A stretch of DNA of 64,000 nt from Hofstenia miamia (GCA_004352715.1 SCFE01000008.1:3048850-3112849), one strand, 5' to 3'. Shown: positions 1-33,702, numbered from the stretch's first letter. Numbers and translations: made by a program. The notes: generated by a model from the letters alone, not told the origin.

Positions 1-1147
1 TTCAAATATAATTTGATATGAATAATTTTATATGTACCTACAGATCTAATTGACATTTTGAACTAAATTTATTAAATAATTGTGAATACTATTTTTCAAC
101 AAAACTAACAAATGCCTATCAAATGGGGGTCTCTGTAGCATAGCACAAGAACAAGACATTCACGATTTGTGCGTTCAAAGTAGGCAGACTTGGTGTTTTT
201 GTTTACAAACCTTAACTTAACAAGAACGTACACCTCGATTTTAACTTTAACTTAAGAAATACCGTCGCACACTGCCGTTAAGGCTTAAGTTAAAGTTACC
301 TTAACGACAGTGTGCGCCGGGGTAGCAGTTGAGCAAATTTTGTCGGAGAACAACATATATTTATAATAAATTTGATATAACTGCTAATTCATTCAATTCT
401 GACTTCTTGTAGATGTTGAACAAAGGATTTATATAGAGCATTTCAGCTTTACGACCCCAACATCACAATGAAGCGAGACTCTGTTGATCAAATGACGTGT
501 CTTAATGGTATTCACAGTGCAACCTTTGGCAATCTCGGCTAACATGCATGACATCTAGGTGATTTATTGCGCAATTATGTTGATGTTTTTCTTATAAAGC
601 TACTAGATTAAGTTTAAATTAAGTCATTCGTAAGTGAAGAAAGTGTCATGATTCTTATATGGCAGTTGAGATATTTGGTTGCTTAGGGTTGTAATCTACT
701 CAAGGAGAAAAACAATCTAAGCGTTGAGAGTATCCAGATATAAGATCTGATTATGCTATTCGACTAATTATTTGGCAGATACTAATATTATCCGATAACG
801 GAAGATACGGGCATAGATCAAGCCGATATCGATAGATACTTATACTTTTGGTAAAAACAGATATTTTAGTGAAAATATTAAATTATACCAATATTACCTT
901 TCACCAGAGAATATATTTCGGCTTAAGTAAGAATGGTGCAAGCTTTACTAGACAGGCGTTCGACAGCATTCGTTCTAGCTTGACATGTTAAGATCACCAT
1001 TTTGTGAATCCCAAAATGTCAAAAGTCGCATCACGAGTAAACAATTCATTAATAACAAATTTAGTAGTAGCTAATGCGTATAATCAACATGCACTTAATG
1101 GGGCAGAAATTATAGTAGATAAACGATAAAGTGAATTTTTATATATA
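1..1147. other. AT-rich flank without a recognised gene
   Basis: No convincing exon was found on either strand. The missing C-terminal exon(s) of the minus-strand kinesin light chain gene would be expected here or left of the window. I looked for open frames behind an acceptor and found none resembling a kinesin light chain tail. The only structured element is the inverted repeat at 262-320. Confidence 0.5.
262..320. repeat. Short inverted repeat / hairpin
   Basis: Arms 262-283 and 299-320 are reverse complements over 22 positions with two mismatches, around a 15-base loop rich in TTAA/TTAAG. The core of the arms is CACACTG-C/T-CGTTAAGG. Related TTAAC/TTAAG strings continue to the left (210-250), so this may be the end of a small foldback transposon. 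Its function is unknown. Confidence 0.7.
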
Positions 1148-2768
1148 CAGTACTGGAAATTTGTATTCGAATACCTTGCTATTTTGAATAAATACTGAAC
1201 ATGCATTGGATAAAGTGTGCCTAAAATTATAACTAAGTGTTACTTTGGTTAAGAAAGGAAAATATGTATGTGTAATAACATAAAATATGTAGAATAACAA
1301 TTGGCTATTATTTTTTAATCAAAATTAGAACAGTTGTATTGGAAAAATGTATTAGGCCAACTGAAAAATTTTTAACAAATGAGCAAATCCAAAAAAATGT
1401 ATGTTCAAAATAAGATACATTAATTAATTATTGATGCAATACAATAACTTAGCAACAGAATTGTCTCTTCTAGTGTTTTGTAGGGTTTCCCTTTGAGCGA
1501 AAGACAGCGACAAGGCGATCAGAAATTGAAACAAAAAGTCTTGCAATAAAACTTGGGAATTGCATAATTTTTTTATTGTGCTCCACAGCATGCTGTCCAA
1601 TTCAATATTTGACCTCTTTCCAAATTTTCGATAATGTTAAGGTCTGGAGATTGGCCAGGCTAGTCAACAAGGATAGCAACCCCATTATTGTGGAGGAAAT
1701 TTCTCATTTCCTTTGAGGTATGACATGGAGCACCATCCTGCTGATATATTAATGACTTGTAAGGAGTGTCAAGAGTTCCTTTTTTTTAGAATCCGAGCAT
1801 ATTAAAAGCTTAGAAGAGTAACAGTGATGTGAACAATCTTGCGAAAGCCACACTTCTATACTGCAGCCCATACCATTACAGACTTCCTACCATAATTCAT
1901 GGTCGCCGAGTAAGTTGAGGCAAGAGTCTGAACTTCTGTCCAGTTGATCTCTATCAACATTCTTTTCGATGAGTATAGCTCAAATCTTGACCCATCGAAA
2001 AATATAACATTAGACCCCAATGTTCAGATGAATTGTCTCTCACTAAATTGGCCCACCTCACCCGGCGTAAACTTTGATTTGAGGTCAAGAATGGCTTTCT
2101 GGGTGCCAAAAATTCCCAATTGAGTAATTCTTCAGGATGTTTCGCACAGCTCTTGCTGTCACAAGGTGACCATCAGCCCATTCCTTGCGAATTCCCTTGA
2201 AGTCTTGCTGGGATTTCGATTTGAAAGGCACATACGAGTTGATTGGGAGGTTTTGGAGGTCTTCTTTGGTCTTCCGGACTTTGGCTTGGGGCAATGATGT
2301 TTTCAGAAGTGAAAAGTCTGATGATATCCCCGACAGTACTTCGAGGTCGCTCTACAAGTCGGGCTATATTACGTTGACTCATCCCTTCCAAATGTTTGAA
2401 AATAATCAACTCGCGGATGGCAAGAGGTACGTAACCAGGCATCATATATGGCGAAGAAACACTGTTATTAGACATTGTCAATTTAAATACACTGAAAAAA
2501 GCTCAACGAATGAAATTTTTTACAGAGTCTCTGATTTGGTCTGAAGTGTCCGAATACATTTTTCAAGAAAAGATTGGCTAACCACAGGCATTGTAGCATC
2601 TCTCCATGAGATTTATAGAAAACAGTGATAGTTATGTCTCAACATTGATGAATTCCGGAATTCTGCAACAGGAAATCTTATTAAAAAATAACTATGAATT
2701 CAGGGCGCCCATTTCTTAGAAATATTTATGACAAATTATGGGTGGCCGAATTCTTTTTTCCAGTACTG
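1148..2768 (-). mobile_element. Tc1-type DNA transposon, decayed, with both terminal inverted repeats
   Basis: The ends are inverted copies beginning CAGTACTGGAAA, each flanked by TA (1146-1147 and 2769-2770), the Tc1/mariner target duplication. The 1.62-kb length is typical of the superfamily. The minus strand encodes a broken transposase. Around 2481-2300 is an N-terminal helix-turn-helix (GMSQRNIARLVERPRSTV). Downstream, in other frames, are a first catalytic Asp context (IFFDGSRF), a second Asp in QQDGAPCHTS, and a final Glu in SPDLNIIENLE. The frame shifts at least once, and a TAG replaces the Trp expected before PGQSPDLN, so no active enzyme can be made. The spacing between the last two acidic residues is 35. 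It lies immediately downstream of the last Klc exon found. Confidence 0.9.
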
Positions 2769-2989
2769 TATTATGTATGGACGTATACCCTAAAGAAAAG
2801 AATTTTCTGTCGAAAATGCAGAAAGCGCTAGATATCAATTTTTTTACAAAAAATCCATAAAATGTGTTTGGGAAATTACTCAGTACACAAGCATACGTAG
2901 ATTTGACATTTGAAAATATTAATTGAAGTGACTTCTAAGAAACAGAAAATTACTAATAGGAAGAAATTCTTAGAAAGGCAAGTACATAC

Positions 2990-23948
<20,959 letters not shown>

Positions 23949-26900
23949 TATGATGACATTTTAAAAACTACATTTAAAACTAAAATTTAGAACTTCCAGA
24001 AGTATAAATCATAGTAGTTGCCTAAACTTCAATCGGGTATTTTAATAACGCAAGCTGAAAAAGGAAATTTCACATTTAGTATTATACTACAAATGTATAG
24101 AATAAACGGCATAAAGCAACTGATACAATTAAAAGAAAACCCTTGAAGTATTTAAAAACTTCAGCATTTTATGAAATTACAATTTTATAAAACTACAAAT
24201 GCAACCAAACAATGTAAAAAAAATTGGCACCGTACTAATTTGTACTGAAAATGATTTTTTAAATCAAAAAAATTAAAATCAGTACCTTTTTAACTAATAA
24301 CTATTACAATAACAATAATTTATATTTATTCAGTGGTAAAAAGCAAATTTTCGATTATTTATAAGACAACAGTATCCCATCTAATAAACCTAGGATAAGA
24401 CACTTAATATTTGGCACGATCATAATATGCAACAAACATTTTGAAATTAAAATCATTGCAGATAAATAGAAAAAAAATGTGTGGCAAGCTTAGGAAAGTC
24501 CTATTATTCCCATAAACAAATCGACAGAAATAATATTACATTAATAATATGCGAAAAGTAGGATCGTATTAATATTTAATAGGACACTATGAATTTAGCC
24601 TAACCTATTTTTATTTTGATGTGTAATTTGAAAAACTTTTATTGGGTGCTTTATTCAATGTATTCGTTGTATTGGATTCAATTGTAGTCGAATTGATTTT
24701 CAAATATAAATTGTATCCCTACTGAAAAATGGTAATAGGCGTAATTTATTTCTAGACTAGCTTTCAAGCAAGAATGTTTTGCCATATGATTACTCTTGCT
24801 AAATCTATCTCTTTCATAAACGAATAATCCAAAATATATATTGAAAATTAAAAGACTATATGCATAGCGTATAATTCTTTATTTTCGAATATGCATAAAT
24901 TTATATTTGCTTCATTAGTTCGTTTTTACTTGTATCTGTTAGCCTGATAAAGTATTTTGAAGAATGTTTTTTATTGCACACATGCCGGAAAATTTAACTT
25001 CAATAGTTTCCCAAAAAGGTGTTTCAATATGGAATACATCTGCTTCCTGCTATTAAGTTAACCGTAAATGTGACACTTTTTATCGAGTCTTTAGTGTGGC
25101 TAGTTTTCATTTCAATAACTAAAATGTTGACTAGTCCCCGACAATAAATCATCTGCCTTTCTTTATTGTATATCTCTTGAAATTTGAAAAGATCCTTCCA
25201 GTATTTGAAAATTTCTTCACTGTTCTGCTAAGACCTTTGGATGTTACTTACTTACTTAAATCTTTTTTTTGAAGCGGCGGTTTTCCAGATAAGATGAAAA
25301 TCGCTAAAATATTACCTTTAATACGGTAACATAAAAAGTTCCAAATTACAGACCAATATCACTATTATCAATATTTAGTGAAATATTTGAACTAAAATAG
25401 AATGTTATTTGAATCGATAAATAAATACAATATAATATTTTCAAATAAGTTTAAATTTTGTCCTATATTTAACACACTTCTAGCTTTAAAGAAAACAATT
25501 GAACATATTCAAGGAAGGTGTTTAATTAAGTAAACCACATACTTTTATTAAATAAGTTAAGTTCTATTTGGGGACATTTCTAAAACCAATATAAATGTGT
25601 ATCATTAGATTCATAACTAAAAGAGGTTACGTCTAGAGAACAACTATGCGCGATCCTAATGTATATAAATGTTCTTCCAAATGTCAAACGCATCTATTTA
25701 CTAGATGATGATACGAATATCCACAGATAGTACGAGGAATGCAGTGTTTTTTTTGGTAATGAGCCAATGTAAAGACGTTCGCCTGTAGCAAACATTAAGA
25801 AAATTTCGTGCTCAGTTTTTAGCGCTGAATAAATTGCATAGTCTAACGAGCTCATGAAAAAAGTTGGCGTACTTAACTTTCCGAAATTCTACAATTTTTT
25901 GTCTATATTAATGCAAGGGAAATTCTAATAAATATTTTATAATCTGATTGAAAATGCTACCGCTTTTGCTAGGAATGGGGGGGTTAGGGTTTGGTTGATA
26001 TTTACTGTAGCATTGGACACACTGAGTGATGAGTAAAACCATGATCGGTATCAAGACCTTAACCCCTTGCAGTGACGAATCCTCTGGTGAGCCCTAGCGT
26101 GCAGAACGCTGATCTGTGTTGAGTCTGATCAGGGAGTGAAATCGAAGGCCGAACTTCAGTTGAGCCAACCAAAAATACTAACGGCGGTAACTTAGTGAGT
26201 GCTTGCTATAACAAATAAACTACTTTATTGGCTCTTGAGCTATTCACTGTAGGAATAATAATGCTTCCAGACCCGCAGCCACAGGGTTAGGAGGGGTCGG
26301 ACCCCCTCTGCAAGATCAGGCAACCCCTCCTATACAAAAAAGCTAAAAGCAAAATCAGCATGTAAAAATAAAATTTGTTAATTCAATTGTTCCTAATTGA
26401 TTGCTCCTAATAATGCAATTCTAAGGTCTATTTGTCTATATTTTCAAAAATGTTCACGGGGCTTCACCCCGCATTTAGTCGCTTACTTGATCACAATACT
26501 AGATGACCTCACAAGTCCGAAAATCCGCATTCGCCCATGGTTGCAACAAAAATAAAATGATGTAGAAAGTCTTGGTAAAATTTTAGTTTCTATTATAAAA
26601 AGGTCGAAATTCCCATCGACCTCTCCCAAGTGCGCATCGACCCCCTTTTATGATTATGTTGGCTACAGGACTGAATGCTTCGTACAATTTTACATGGAAA
26701 TTTATGGAATGATATTTTTGCTATATTCAGTAGTATTTAGTGTAAAATAATTTTGTATAAATTTGTCACATTAATTTAAAAATATATATTGATAACCTAA
26801 GTAACTGACCTCTCCTGAGAATATTTTAGCTCAGTGCAGGGTAAATTTCATGTAGTATATGCTGCTCAAATGCTTCATAACTTGTACAAATGCACTAAGT

Positions 26901-27064
26901 AGCGTATGTAAGTGGTGTATATCACAATTTCCGAAATATTCAAATTTAAAGGCCCACTCAGGCTAGGATATTGAATGCTGCAGAGCGTTAGCATAAATTA
27001 CGTAATGCCGATTTGTGCTATGGTAAGTGTACAAAGCGGTATAAAAATTGGAATAAATACCGCA

Positions 27065-27101
<37 letters not shown>
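23949..27101. other. Intergenic region between divergent Klc and Dok
   Basis: This 3.2-kb region separates the two start codons and should hold both promoters and 5' UTRs; I could not place a core promoter. Contents: AT-rich sequence, a LINE fragment at 25250-25480, an imperfect inverted repeat at 26284-26335 (GGAGGGGTCGG / CCCCTCC) and a TA microsatellite at 27069-27099, immediately upstream of the Dok start. Confidence 0.5.
25250..25480 (+). mobile_element. Short decayed LINE reverse transcriptase fragment
   Basis: The plus strand translates, with frame breaks, to FPDKMKIAKILPLIR then ITDQYHYYQYLVKYLN. This matches the FPD..K.AKV.PLYK..NYRPIS block at the start of jockey/CR1-type reverse transcriptases, seen better preserved elsewhere in this window. 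Nothing downstream is recognisable. Confidence 0.5.
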
Positions 27102-27125
27102 ATGTTATTTTCATTTAGAAAGTTA

Positions 27126-30100
27126 ATGTTCGTGGATTCTGCCGTGGTGAAATCCGATGAACTTTTCATATGGAGACAGCATAAAAAGGTATCTTAAATT
27201 TATTAATTTTATCAGTAATCACCAGTAATTTTAGTCTTTTGTTAAAAAGTACATCTGTCTATTCAGAAAGAATGAATTTGGACATCCACGACTAGAATTG
27301 TGTGAGCCTAGTAAGAAGAGTAAAAAGAACACTGTGTTTAAAATTCTATCTTTAAAAGACGCTGTGACTTTAGAAGCTAGACCAGACAAAGTTTACAAAA
27401 AAGTTATTTATATCAAGTTTCAAAATCAAGTAATTTCCTTTATTACTATTTCTTATCTAATAATTTAGAATTTTATGATACGATTAATACGAATTCTTTG
27501 AGGTTCACTACTTTTAATCATATTATAAATTATATTGATTTGCGTGCTTATTGCCGAATGATCCTCCCACTCGCACGAAGAAAATTTCAACCACTGCGAT
27601 GCATTCTTCAGAGCAATTTCTTTGCAACATAATTACATTCTCAGATGTACTAGCCATATTGCTTTCAATTTTCTATATGATCTTTTCACGACACTTTCTT
27701 AACAAGTTTACTTTACAGTATCATTTATCATGAGGCAAACTACTTGCCCACAGTGCAAATTGATAAATACATTGTTTGACAACTTCTCCAACGCGCCTTT
27801 CCAAAACTAAGATTAATCATGCCTATATAGTCAATTTGTTTATTGGAAGCATTGAAGAAGAGATATTTGCAGATCATAATTCTCCATAAATTTCTGAAGA
27901 ACAGAGCCAAATTGTCTTAGAACATCTAAATCTCTATCTCAGTTTTAAATAGCCTCAAAATACGACTAGTTTAATCCTCAAGATGCTATATACCTTAATT
28001 GGTTCTTATTTTTTGAAATGTAACAAGGAAATCTGCTTTCATAAACGAAATTCCTTGATTTGTGCCATTTTAAATTGATATTGAATTTATACTTCATTGG
28101 GCAGTGACAACAGAAACGAATTCATTGGTGTTTCACATAAGCAAGCAGTAATGCGTACATTTTCTCTGACTTTTTTGCCGTATTGAAAAAAAACTGCTTT
28201 TTCGATTAATTTGGTATTCTACATCTGATTTTCGCAGATTCTCCAAAGTGCGGTTTGCCCGCGTTGAAAAGCTTTTTAGTGCATTTTATAATATTCCATT
28301 TTTAGCTTCCAGTAACAAGAAACCGAAACACTTGGTGGTTTGCTATTGCTCGGAAAATTGTTTTTATTCTTTTGTTAATATTCATGTATGCATAAATTTT
28401 AGAAAACTTAAAAAAATTTAAGAATTTGTTTCCGCCATAGATTTTTTAATTGACTTCGGAATCATGATTTAGCTTTCCTATTATACATTAACGTTTCCTG
28501 TAACAAAATTTATTAACAGTGAGGTTCTAGAGATTACAAATGGAAGTACTTGGTACGTATATTCATCCCTTTTATTACTTTTCAAATAGGTTTCTTATGT
28601 TCCAGTTAATTTACCGGGCATAGGTAACTTGTTTGCGTTCTATACCTTTGATATTTGCGTTTAAAATCGTTTCAAATTATATTTTATGTAATTGCATAGT
28701 TCTCATTTGCTATTCTACTTCAACTAAAGTATAGTCTCCTACTTGTTTTAGCTAGTTAATTCCCCCAAGTTATTTGTTCCAATTCCATATTTAATTGTTT
28801 ATTGTTATTATTTAGGGTGAAGTTAGACTTGCCATGAAAGGTCTAAGTCCCGAAGTCGTGATTGACGAGTGGTTACAGGCTTTGAGAATGGTAATTTTTG
28901 GAGATAATGCAAATAAGCCAAATTTACCATCTCTAATAATAGACAAGACACCAGAGTCAAGAGTAAGAATTGCACTTTAGAACAGTTAATATATTTAATG
29001 TGCATAGAATTTATTCAAAGAACCAGATTATACAACCCCTTTGCCATTGAATGTTGACGACAACATTGAAAACGATCTCTACGCCATGTCATCACCTACT
29101 GGTATGTCATTCTTCGTTATCTTATTCAATGGTTCTGTTTTTTTTCAAATTATGTTTGTATTTCTATCATCAATGCCAATTGAGGTTTCTTAAATTCTTA
29201 AGCATATATATTAAAATAATTTCTGCACTTTTATTATCTAACTTTTCAAAAAACTTTACCTACATATTTTCCAAATAGCATTAAAAAAAGGAATAGTACT
29301 ACTATCTATGGATGATAAAATTCAACGTCTTCATATAAATTTAGATTTTTCTCTTCAAGCATCTGCATAGTAAATTTTGTTTTTAGGTTCCTCCCTTCCC
29401 CTATAATAATAAAATGATTCGTTGTAATGAATATGTTAATGTTTTGATAAACCAAATTTGCGTTCCCGAATCTATTTTTTATAAAATCTAACCATTTTAG
29501 GGAAAAATTACTGCCCACATAATAATAAAACACTACAATTGGAGACAGAACATACTTAAAGCATTCGAAGCATACATCCAATATTAAACACCTACACAAA
29601 CATTTGCACACACTGATTTTATTGTATACAATAGAATTGCTTTCTTTCGACCATGCAAGGGAGATGCCAAACATGGTCGTTATAAGAAGTTCGGTATAAA
29701 CTTCCTGGGGATCTAGTTTTGATTTCGCTGCGAAACAAACGAGATACAAAGAAATGTCACAGAAATGAGTATAATTAACAAATACGCTTAGCGCGAAGTA
29801 ATTTAGAGAACTGCAGTGTTCAGTGGTTATTGCACTCAAATCGGAGAAGTAAAACTGAGTAAAATAAAGCATTCGAAATCTCAATCCCAAACTGCTGTTA
29901 TAAAAGAATGTGTCTCTCCCAGAGACCACACAAATTTTGGTTATAAAAAGAGTCATCAAATATGAGAGGCTTACAATTTGGCCGGGTAATATAAGTCGTC
30001 ATGAGGTGTTAAAAACAACTCTATTGGATATTGTCTATCAAATTTGTAGATTTTATTTGTTTATATTATGATTTTTTGTGGTTTCATTTTTTTGCTTTGA

Positions 30101-31474
30101 CTGTGTGTAAGCATCCGTAAATTTTATTAATATATAGTATTAGCTATGCATTTGTTGGGCTCTGTCGTGATGAATTGTAATGAGAAAACCTCTTCAAAAT
30201 ATAAATCTTTGTGAAATATGGTACTTGTGAGCTTTTGTGATTGCCTTAGGCGATTCATTTTCAGGCAAAAACTGCTGCCACTGCATTAAGATTTTCTTCA
30301 ATTATTTATTAAATTTTAGTTTAATTCGATTTTAAGTTCTCTGCTCTTCTATAAAAATACTTTCTAGTTTTGGAAACTTTGCAAAATTTATATAGTGCTG
30401 TATTTTAACCTAGAATCTGTTGGAGTGAAACTAATTTTTCAATGTTAGAAATTTTACTCCCATAAATGTTCAAATTTCACAGATTTTTCTTTATTTTCTA
30501 GTGAATATATTGATCTAATTCTAAAAAGAAATCGTAATCCCTGTATTTTAGTACCTCGCTTCGAAGTTGAGATTGTAAGAAATGAAACTTCTGTTCGTCT
30601 AAGTTTGAGTGGGCGGTATTGTTTGGAAACACACCAACAGCATTTACACTTAAAAACTGCTGATCTGCCTCAGTTTTCTCAACTAAAGTACACATGGCCA
30701 TTAGAGTATGTCCGCAGGTTTGGATCAGAAAGCAATGGATCATTTTTCTTTGAAGCGGGGCGAAGAACTGTTACAGGGGAAGGTAAGTTCTACTTCCGGA
30801 CACCAGAAGCCAGCTCAATAGTTGCTCAATTGAGGAAAAATATCGAATTCACCAAACAAATGAAGCGGAGTGTTCTATTTGATGCATCGCCTGAAGCTTC
30901 AGACCCTAAACCAATCGACAATTCACCAATGCGATTAGAAAGCTCAAATGATTCTGATTACTATGCGACAATCAACCGTAGCTGTATCCCTCCTAAATCA
31001 GAAAGCCCTGACAGTCTCGTGCCGCCCCCTGTTCCAGATAGAAACTTTGATGATGATGAACCTTTTGATGATCAACCTGTATTCATGTATGAAGAACTCT
31101 CGAATGCGAGATCCGGTGCGTGCAGTAACAGTGACGACAGCAATACTCCAGAATACGATACCGTCGATATATCCACACATCATGAAATTTCTACGGTTGT
31201 ACGAGCAAGCACAAAAAAAGCATATGAGGATCGTGTCAGATTGGGGTCAAAATCCAAATCATCAGATGATCTGGACAGTGATAGTTTAGCGCCAGCTCCT
31301 CCAATGCGACATTCTAGTTTTCAACAGAGACTCCATCAAACTAATCCACCTCCCTTCCCTATCGATACTGGACCGATTCCGTATGGATATGGTCATAGGT
31401 CATCAAATGGTAGAAATGTAACTGCTCGAGGGCGCACAGCGTATTGCAGAAATAATGACGGTGTTGTGGTTTAA
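27126..31474 (+). CDS. Dok: Dok-family docking protein (PH + IRS-type PTB)
   Basis: Membrane-recruited adaptor for receptor tyrosine kinase signalling. Exons join in phase: 27126-27188, 27235-27429, 28816-28962, 29008-29101 and 30552-31474, for 473 residues, close to vertebrate Dok1. PH domain about residues 8-110: VVKSDELFIW, SFVKKYICLF, GHPRLELCEP, then KFQNQGEVRLAMKG and the closing helix with Trp in EWLQALRM. The IRS-type PTB (about 168-265) has TWPLEYVRRFG and FFFEAGRRTVTGEGKFYF; its paired arginines correspond to the phosphotyrosine pocket. The tail carries tyrosine motifs (DYYATI, MYEEL, EYDTVDI) and proline stretches (VPPPVPDR, LAPAPP) suited to SH2 and SH3 partners. An in-frame ATG at 27102 would add eight residues; a possible acceptor at 27115 suggests the 27126 exon may instead be spliced from an upstream UTR exon. 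Intron 3 is only 45 bp. Confidence 0.93.
27430..28815. other. Dok intron 2
   Basis: AT-rich intron. A possible mini-exon near 28531-28552 with donor GTACGT was considered and not used, because exons 2 and 3 join directly in phase and give a standard PH core. No transposon coding sequence recognised. Confidence 0.5.
29619..30034 (-). CDS. Candidate small gene (two exons) inside Dok intron 4, unknown
   Basis: On the strand opposite Dok, two short segments fit as consecutive exons. The first (29975-30034) follows TTTGATAG, encodes QYPIELFLTPHDDLYYPAK and ends at a GTAAGC donor in phase 2. The second (29619-29727) follows a strong acceptor (pyrimidine-rich, TTTCGCAG). It continues in the complementary phase as EIKTRSPGSLYRTSYNDHVW to a TAA that overlaps an AATAAA signal. 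The joined reading is free of stops and has ordinary protein composition. No first exon with a start was found; a 43-codon ATG frame begins at 30258 but has no donor in the right phase. I do not recognise the product. Confidence 0.35.
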
Positions 31475-31951
31475 TCTTTTCATGCCAGCTTTTACACAAT
31501 TTTGCAAATTTTTATAAACATCCTTCCAATGATAAATTTGAGTCTGGCCCTTGCAAGCAGATTTTCCCAGCACCTTATTCTTCTAAAGAATTGTTCATAT
31601 ATTAATATCCATAATGGCAACGGTGGAAGAGTTAGGCATGAAAACATGTAGTAATTTACTCGGTTTTACAATCAGATTATAATTAGTGCATGTCTTAATT
31701 CAGTATTCATCCAATTCCATGTACAGTGAGCTACTAGCTTCCGTTTTTATATTTTACGTCATTAACACATTTTGCGAGCTGTTGATGTAGCTTGCTGTTT
31801 TGTAATTGCTGAAATTTTCAAATGTTTATATGTTTATAATTTGTTAAGTTAGTATTTGCAGTTGTCGATGCGGTGCTTATGTAATAATGCACGTTTATGA
31901 ATTGCAATGAACTTTTATTTCAAAATTATTATAAATGCATGTTTTAATAAA
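31475..31951 (+). other. Dok 3' UTR
   Basis: Non-coding sequence from the Dok stop codon to the first clear poly(A) signal. It is AT-rich with no long open frame. Confidence 0.6.
31946..31951 (+). terminator. Poly(A) signal of Dok
   Basis: AATAAA 472 bases after the Dok stop codon, the first canonical signal downstream and the likely cleavage signal. Confidence 0.7.
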
Positions 31952-32829
31952 AAATTTATTCTATTCCTTCGACTTCGGAATTCAACTGGGTAGTGAATTG
32001 TATTCTTGCAAGTTTGACATATTTGTATTCAACCAGTTTATTACATAAATCCTATAGAAAATTATAAATACAAATGTGTACTAAAATGTACACTGTGAAT
32101 GAATTCTGTCTGTCATTTCATTTGTTTTACAACTAGACAAAATCACTGAGTTACTCTTTTCTCAGCAACCTATATTAATTAATTTTTAAGAATATTTTAA
32201 CTGCTTTGGTAAAAAAGCAAAAATTTACATGCAAACAAGTGTTTCATCTGCCTAAATATCAAAGTTTAGTTTTTGCACAAACTGTTATAGCATTACTTGC
32301 TTTTGTTGCAAATATATGACTGTTACCTTCTAATTTTAATTAAATTGGTTTGCGATGAAATTTATTGCTTGTCTGTGGAAATGAATTGATATTTTTGGGA
32401 AATTCGGTGCAAAAATTCAATGTCAGATGAAAATGAGTTCGTTATCAAAAAGAATGTGTCGTGGCATTACGGTGTTTATTTTATCCATTTCCTGGGCTGT
32501 GAATTTCGCTATTGCAAGCTTAACAATCTTTGTAGTTAAGCGGAATGGTATTTAATGTTATATTACAATCGATTTGATTCAAAAACAGTTGCTAGATATT
32601 TACATGTATGCAGCGGTTTATCAACGGGAGCAGAGAAAATAATCCACCTCTGATTTCAAACTGTTTTCGGTTGAAAAATATATTCTGTAAAAAAATATGT
32701 ATTATGATAAAAAATCGCATTTTAAGAGCTCACTCAACTTCACCCTGTATGAAAAAATCCTATGAAAATCTGAAGAAATAAAAAATATACAGCGATAATG
32801 CACGGAATAGTTGTAATCGCGGCCTAAGT
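31952..32829. other. Intergenic, nothing recognised
   Basis: AT-rich sequence between the Dok poly(A) signal and the first LINE remnant. No exon, RNA gene or transposon coding sequence seen. Confidence 0.5.
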
Positions 32830-33702
32830 TCACTTTTGAAAACTTCCTTCAAAGAAATGCTCTCAAAAATCGACATCTTTAATAAGTTTTTGAAACCACA
32901 TTCGAGTATACAATCTGAATATCTACTTGATATGAATGAAAATCATGTGTACAATGAACTGAAAATATCAAATTTATTCATTTATTCATTGAATATTTCA
33001 AAAATTGGGAAAATGTGATGGAATGCAATATAATGCCACCACCAAATTTGAGAAACATGAAATTTTGAAGTTCAATGCAAACTCATTTGCCTTTAGATAT
33101 ACTTTACATGAATATCTAAATGCTGCAAAATGCTTAAATGTTGAAAAGGCTAAAGGAACTTCTTAGTATCTTATTTGGTTCTCAAAAGAATCATGAAATG
33201 TTATAGCAAGACCTTTATTCGACTTATTTAATGAATCCATTAAGTGTAACAAATATCCTAATGAACTAAAATTTGCAAAAGTTATTCCCATCTATAAAAA
33301 TGTTCGAAACAAGATTTCCTCAAATTACAGATCTATATTAATTTTAATAAGATTTTCGAAAAGATGTTCTATCAGATTAATTGTTACTTTAAAATACAAT
33401 TTATTTAATCAAAATCAATTTGGAGACAATTCATAGATAGCAATTCGTGTTTACTCTATCTATAGATCTTGCAAAAGCATATTTAACTCAGCATTTTATG
33501 GAATATTGATAAAAAATTACTTATACTTTTGAACTTAGTTCATCTTCACTAATTTCTCATTACTTAATAGACTTTAATTTGTGCAATTTAAAATGAATCA
33601 TCAAATTTTCTAAAAATTGAACGAGGTGTTCCTCAACGTTCTGTTCTGAGACCACTCTTATTCAATATCAATATAAATGATTTTTAAAATCACATAAATA
33701 TA
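32830..33702 (+). mobile_element. LINE A, 5' half (split by a mariner)
   Basis: Plus-strand reverse transcriptase remnant with several stops. Readable blocks are KVIPIYKNVRNKISSNYRSI (near 33280), IDLAKAY-like residues (33460) and GVPQRSVLRPLLFNININDF (33622-33687). It stops where the catalytic YADD should follow; that motif is at 48850, 15.1 kb to the right, beyond the mariner insertion. Confidence 0.75.

Noticed and set aside
28531-28552. Extra mini-exon in Dok between exons 2 and 3
   Set aside because: Exons 2 and 3 join in phase 0 and give the standard PH pattern (KFQNQGEVRLAMKG); adding the mini-exon needs a weaker donor in exon 2 and spoils the PH core.
29306-29959. A 217-codon minus-strand open frame in Dok intron 4
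   Set aside because: Its composition is low-complexity (Phe, Tyr, Cys, Ile) except where it overlaps the candidate exon 29619-29727, which reads better in another frame behind a splice acceptor.
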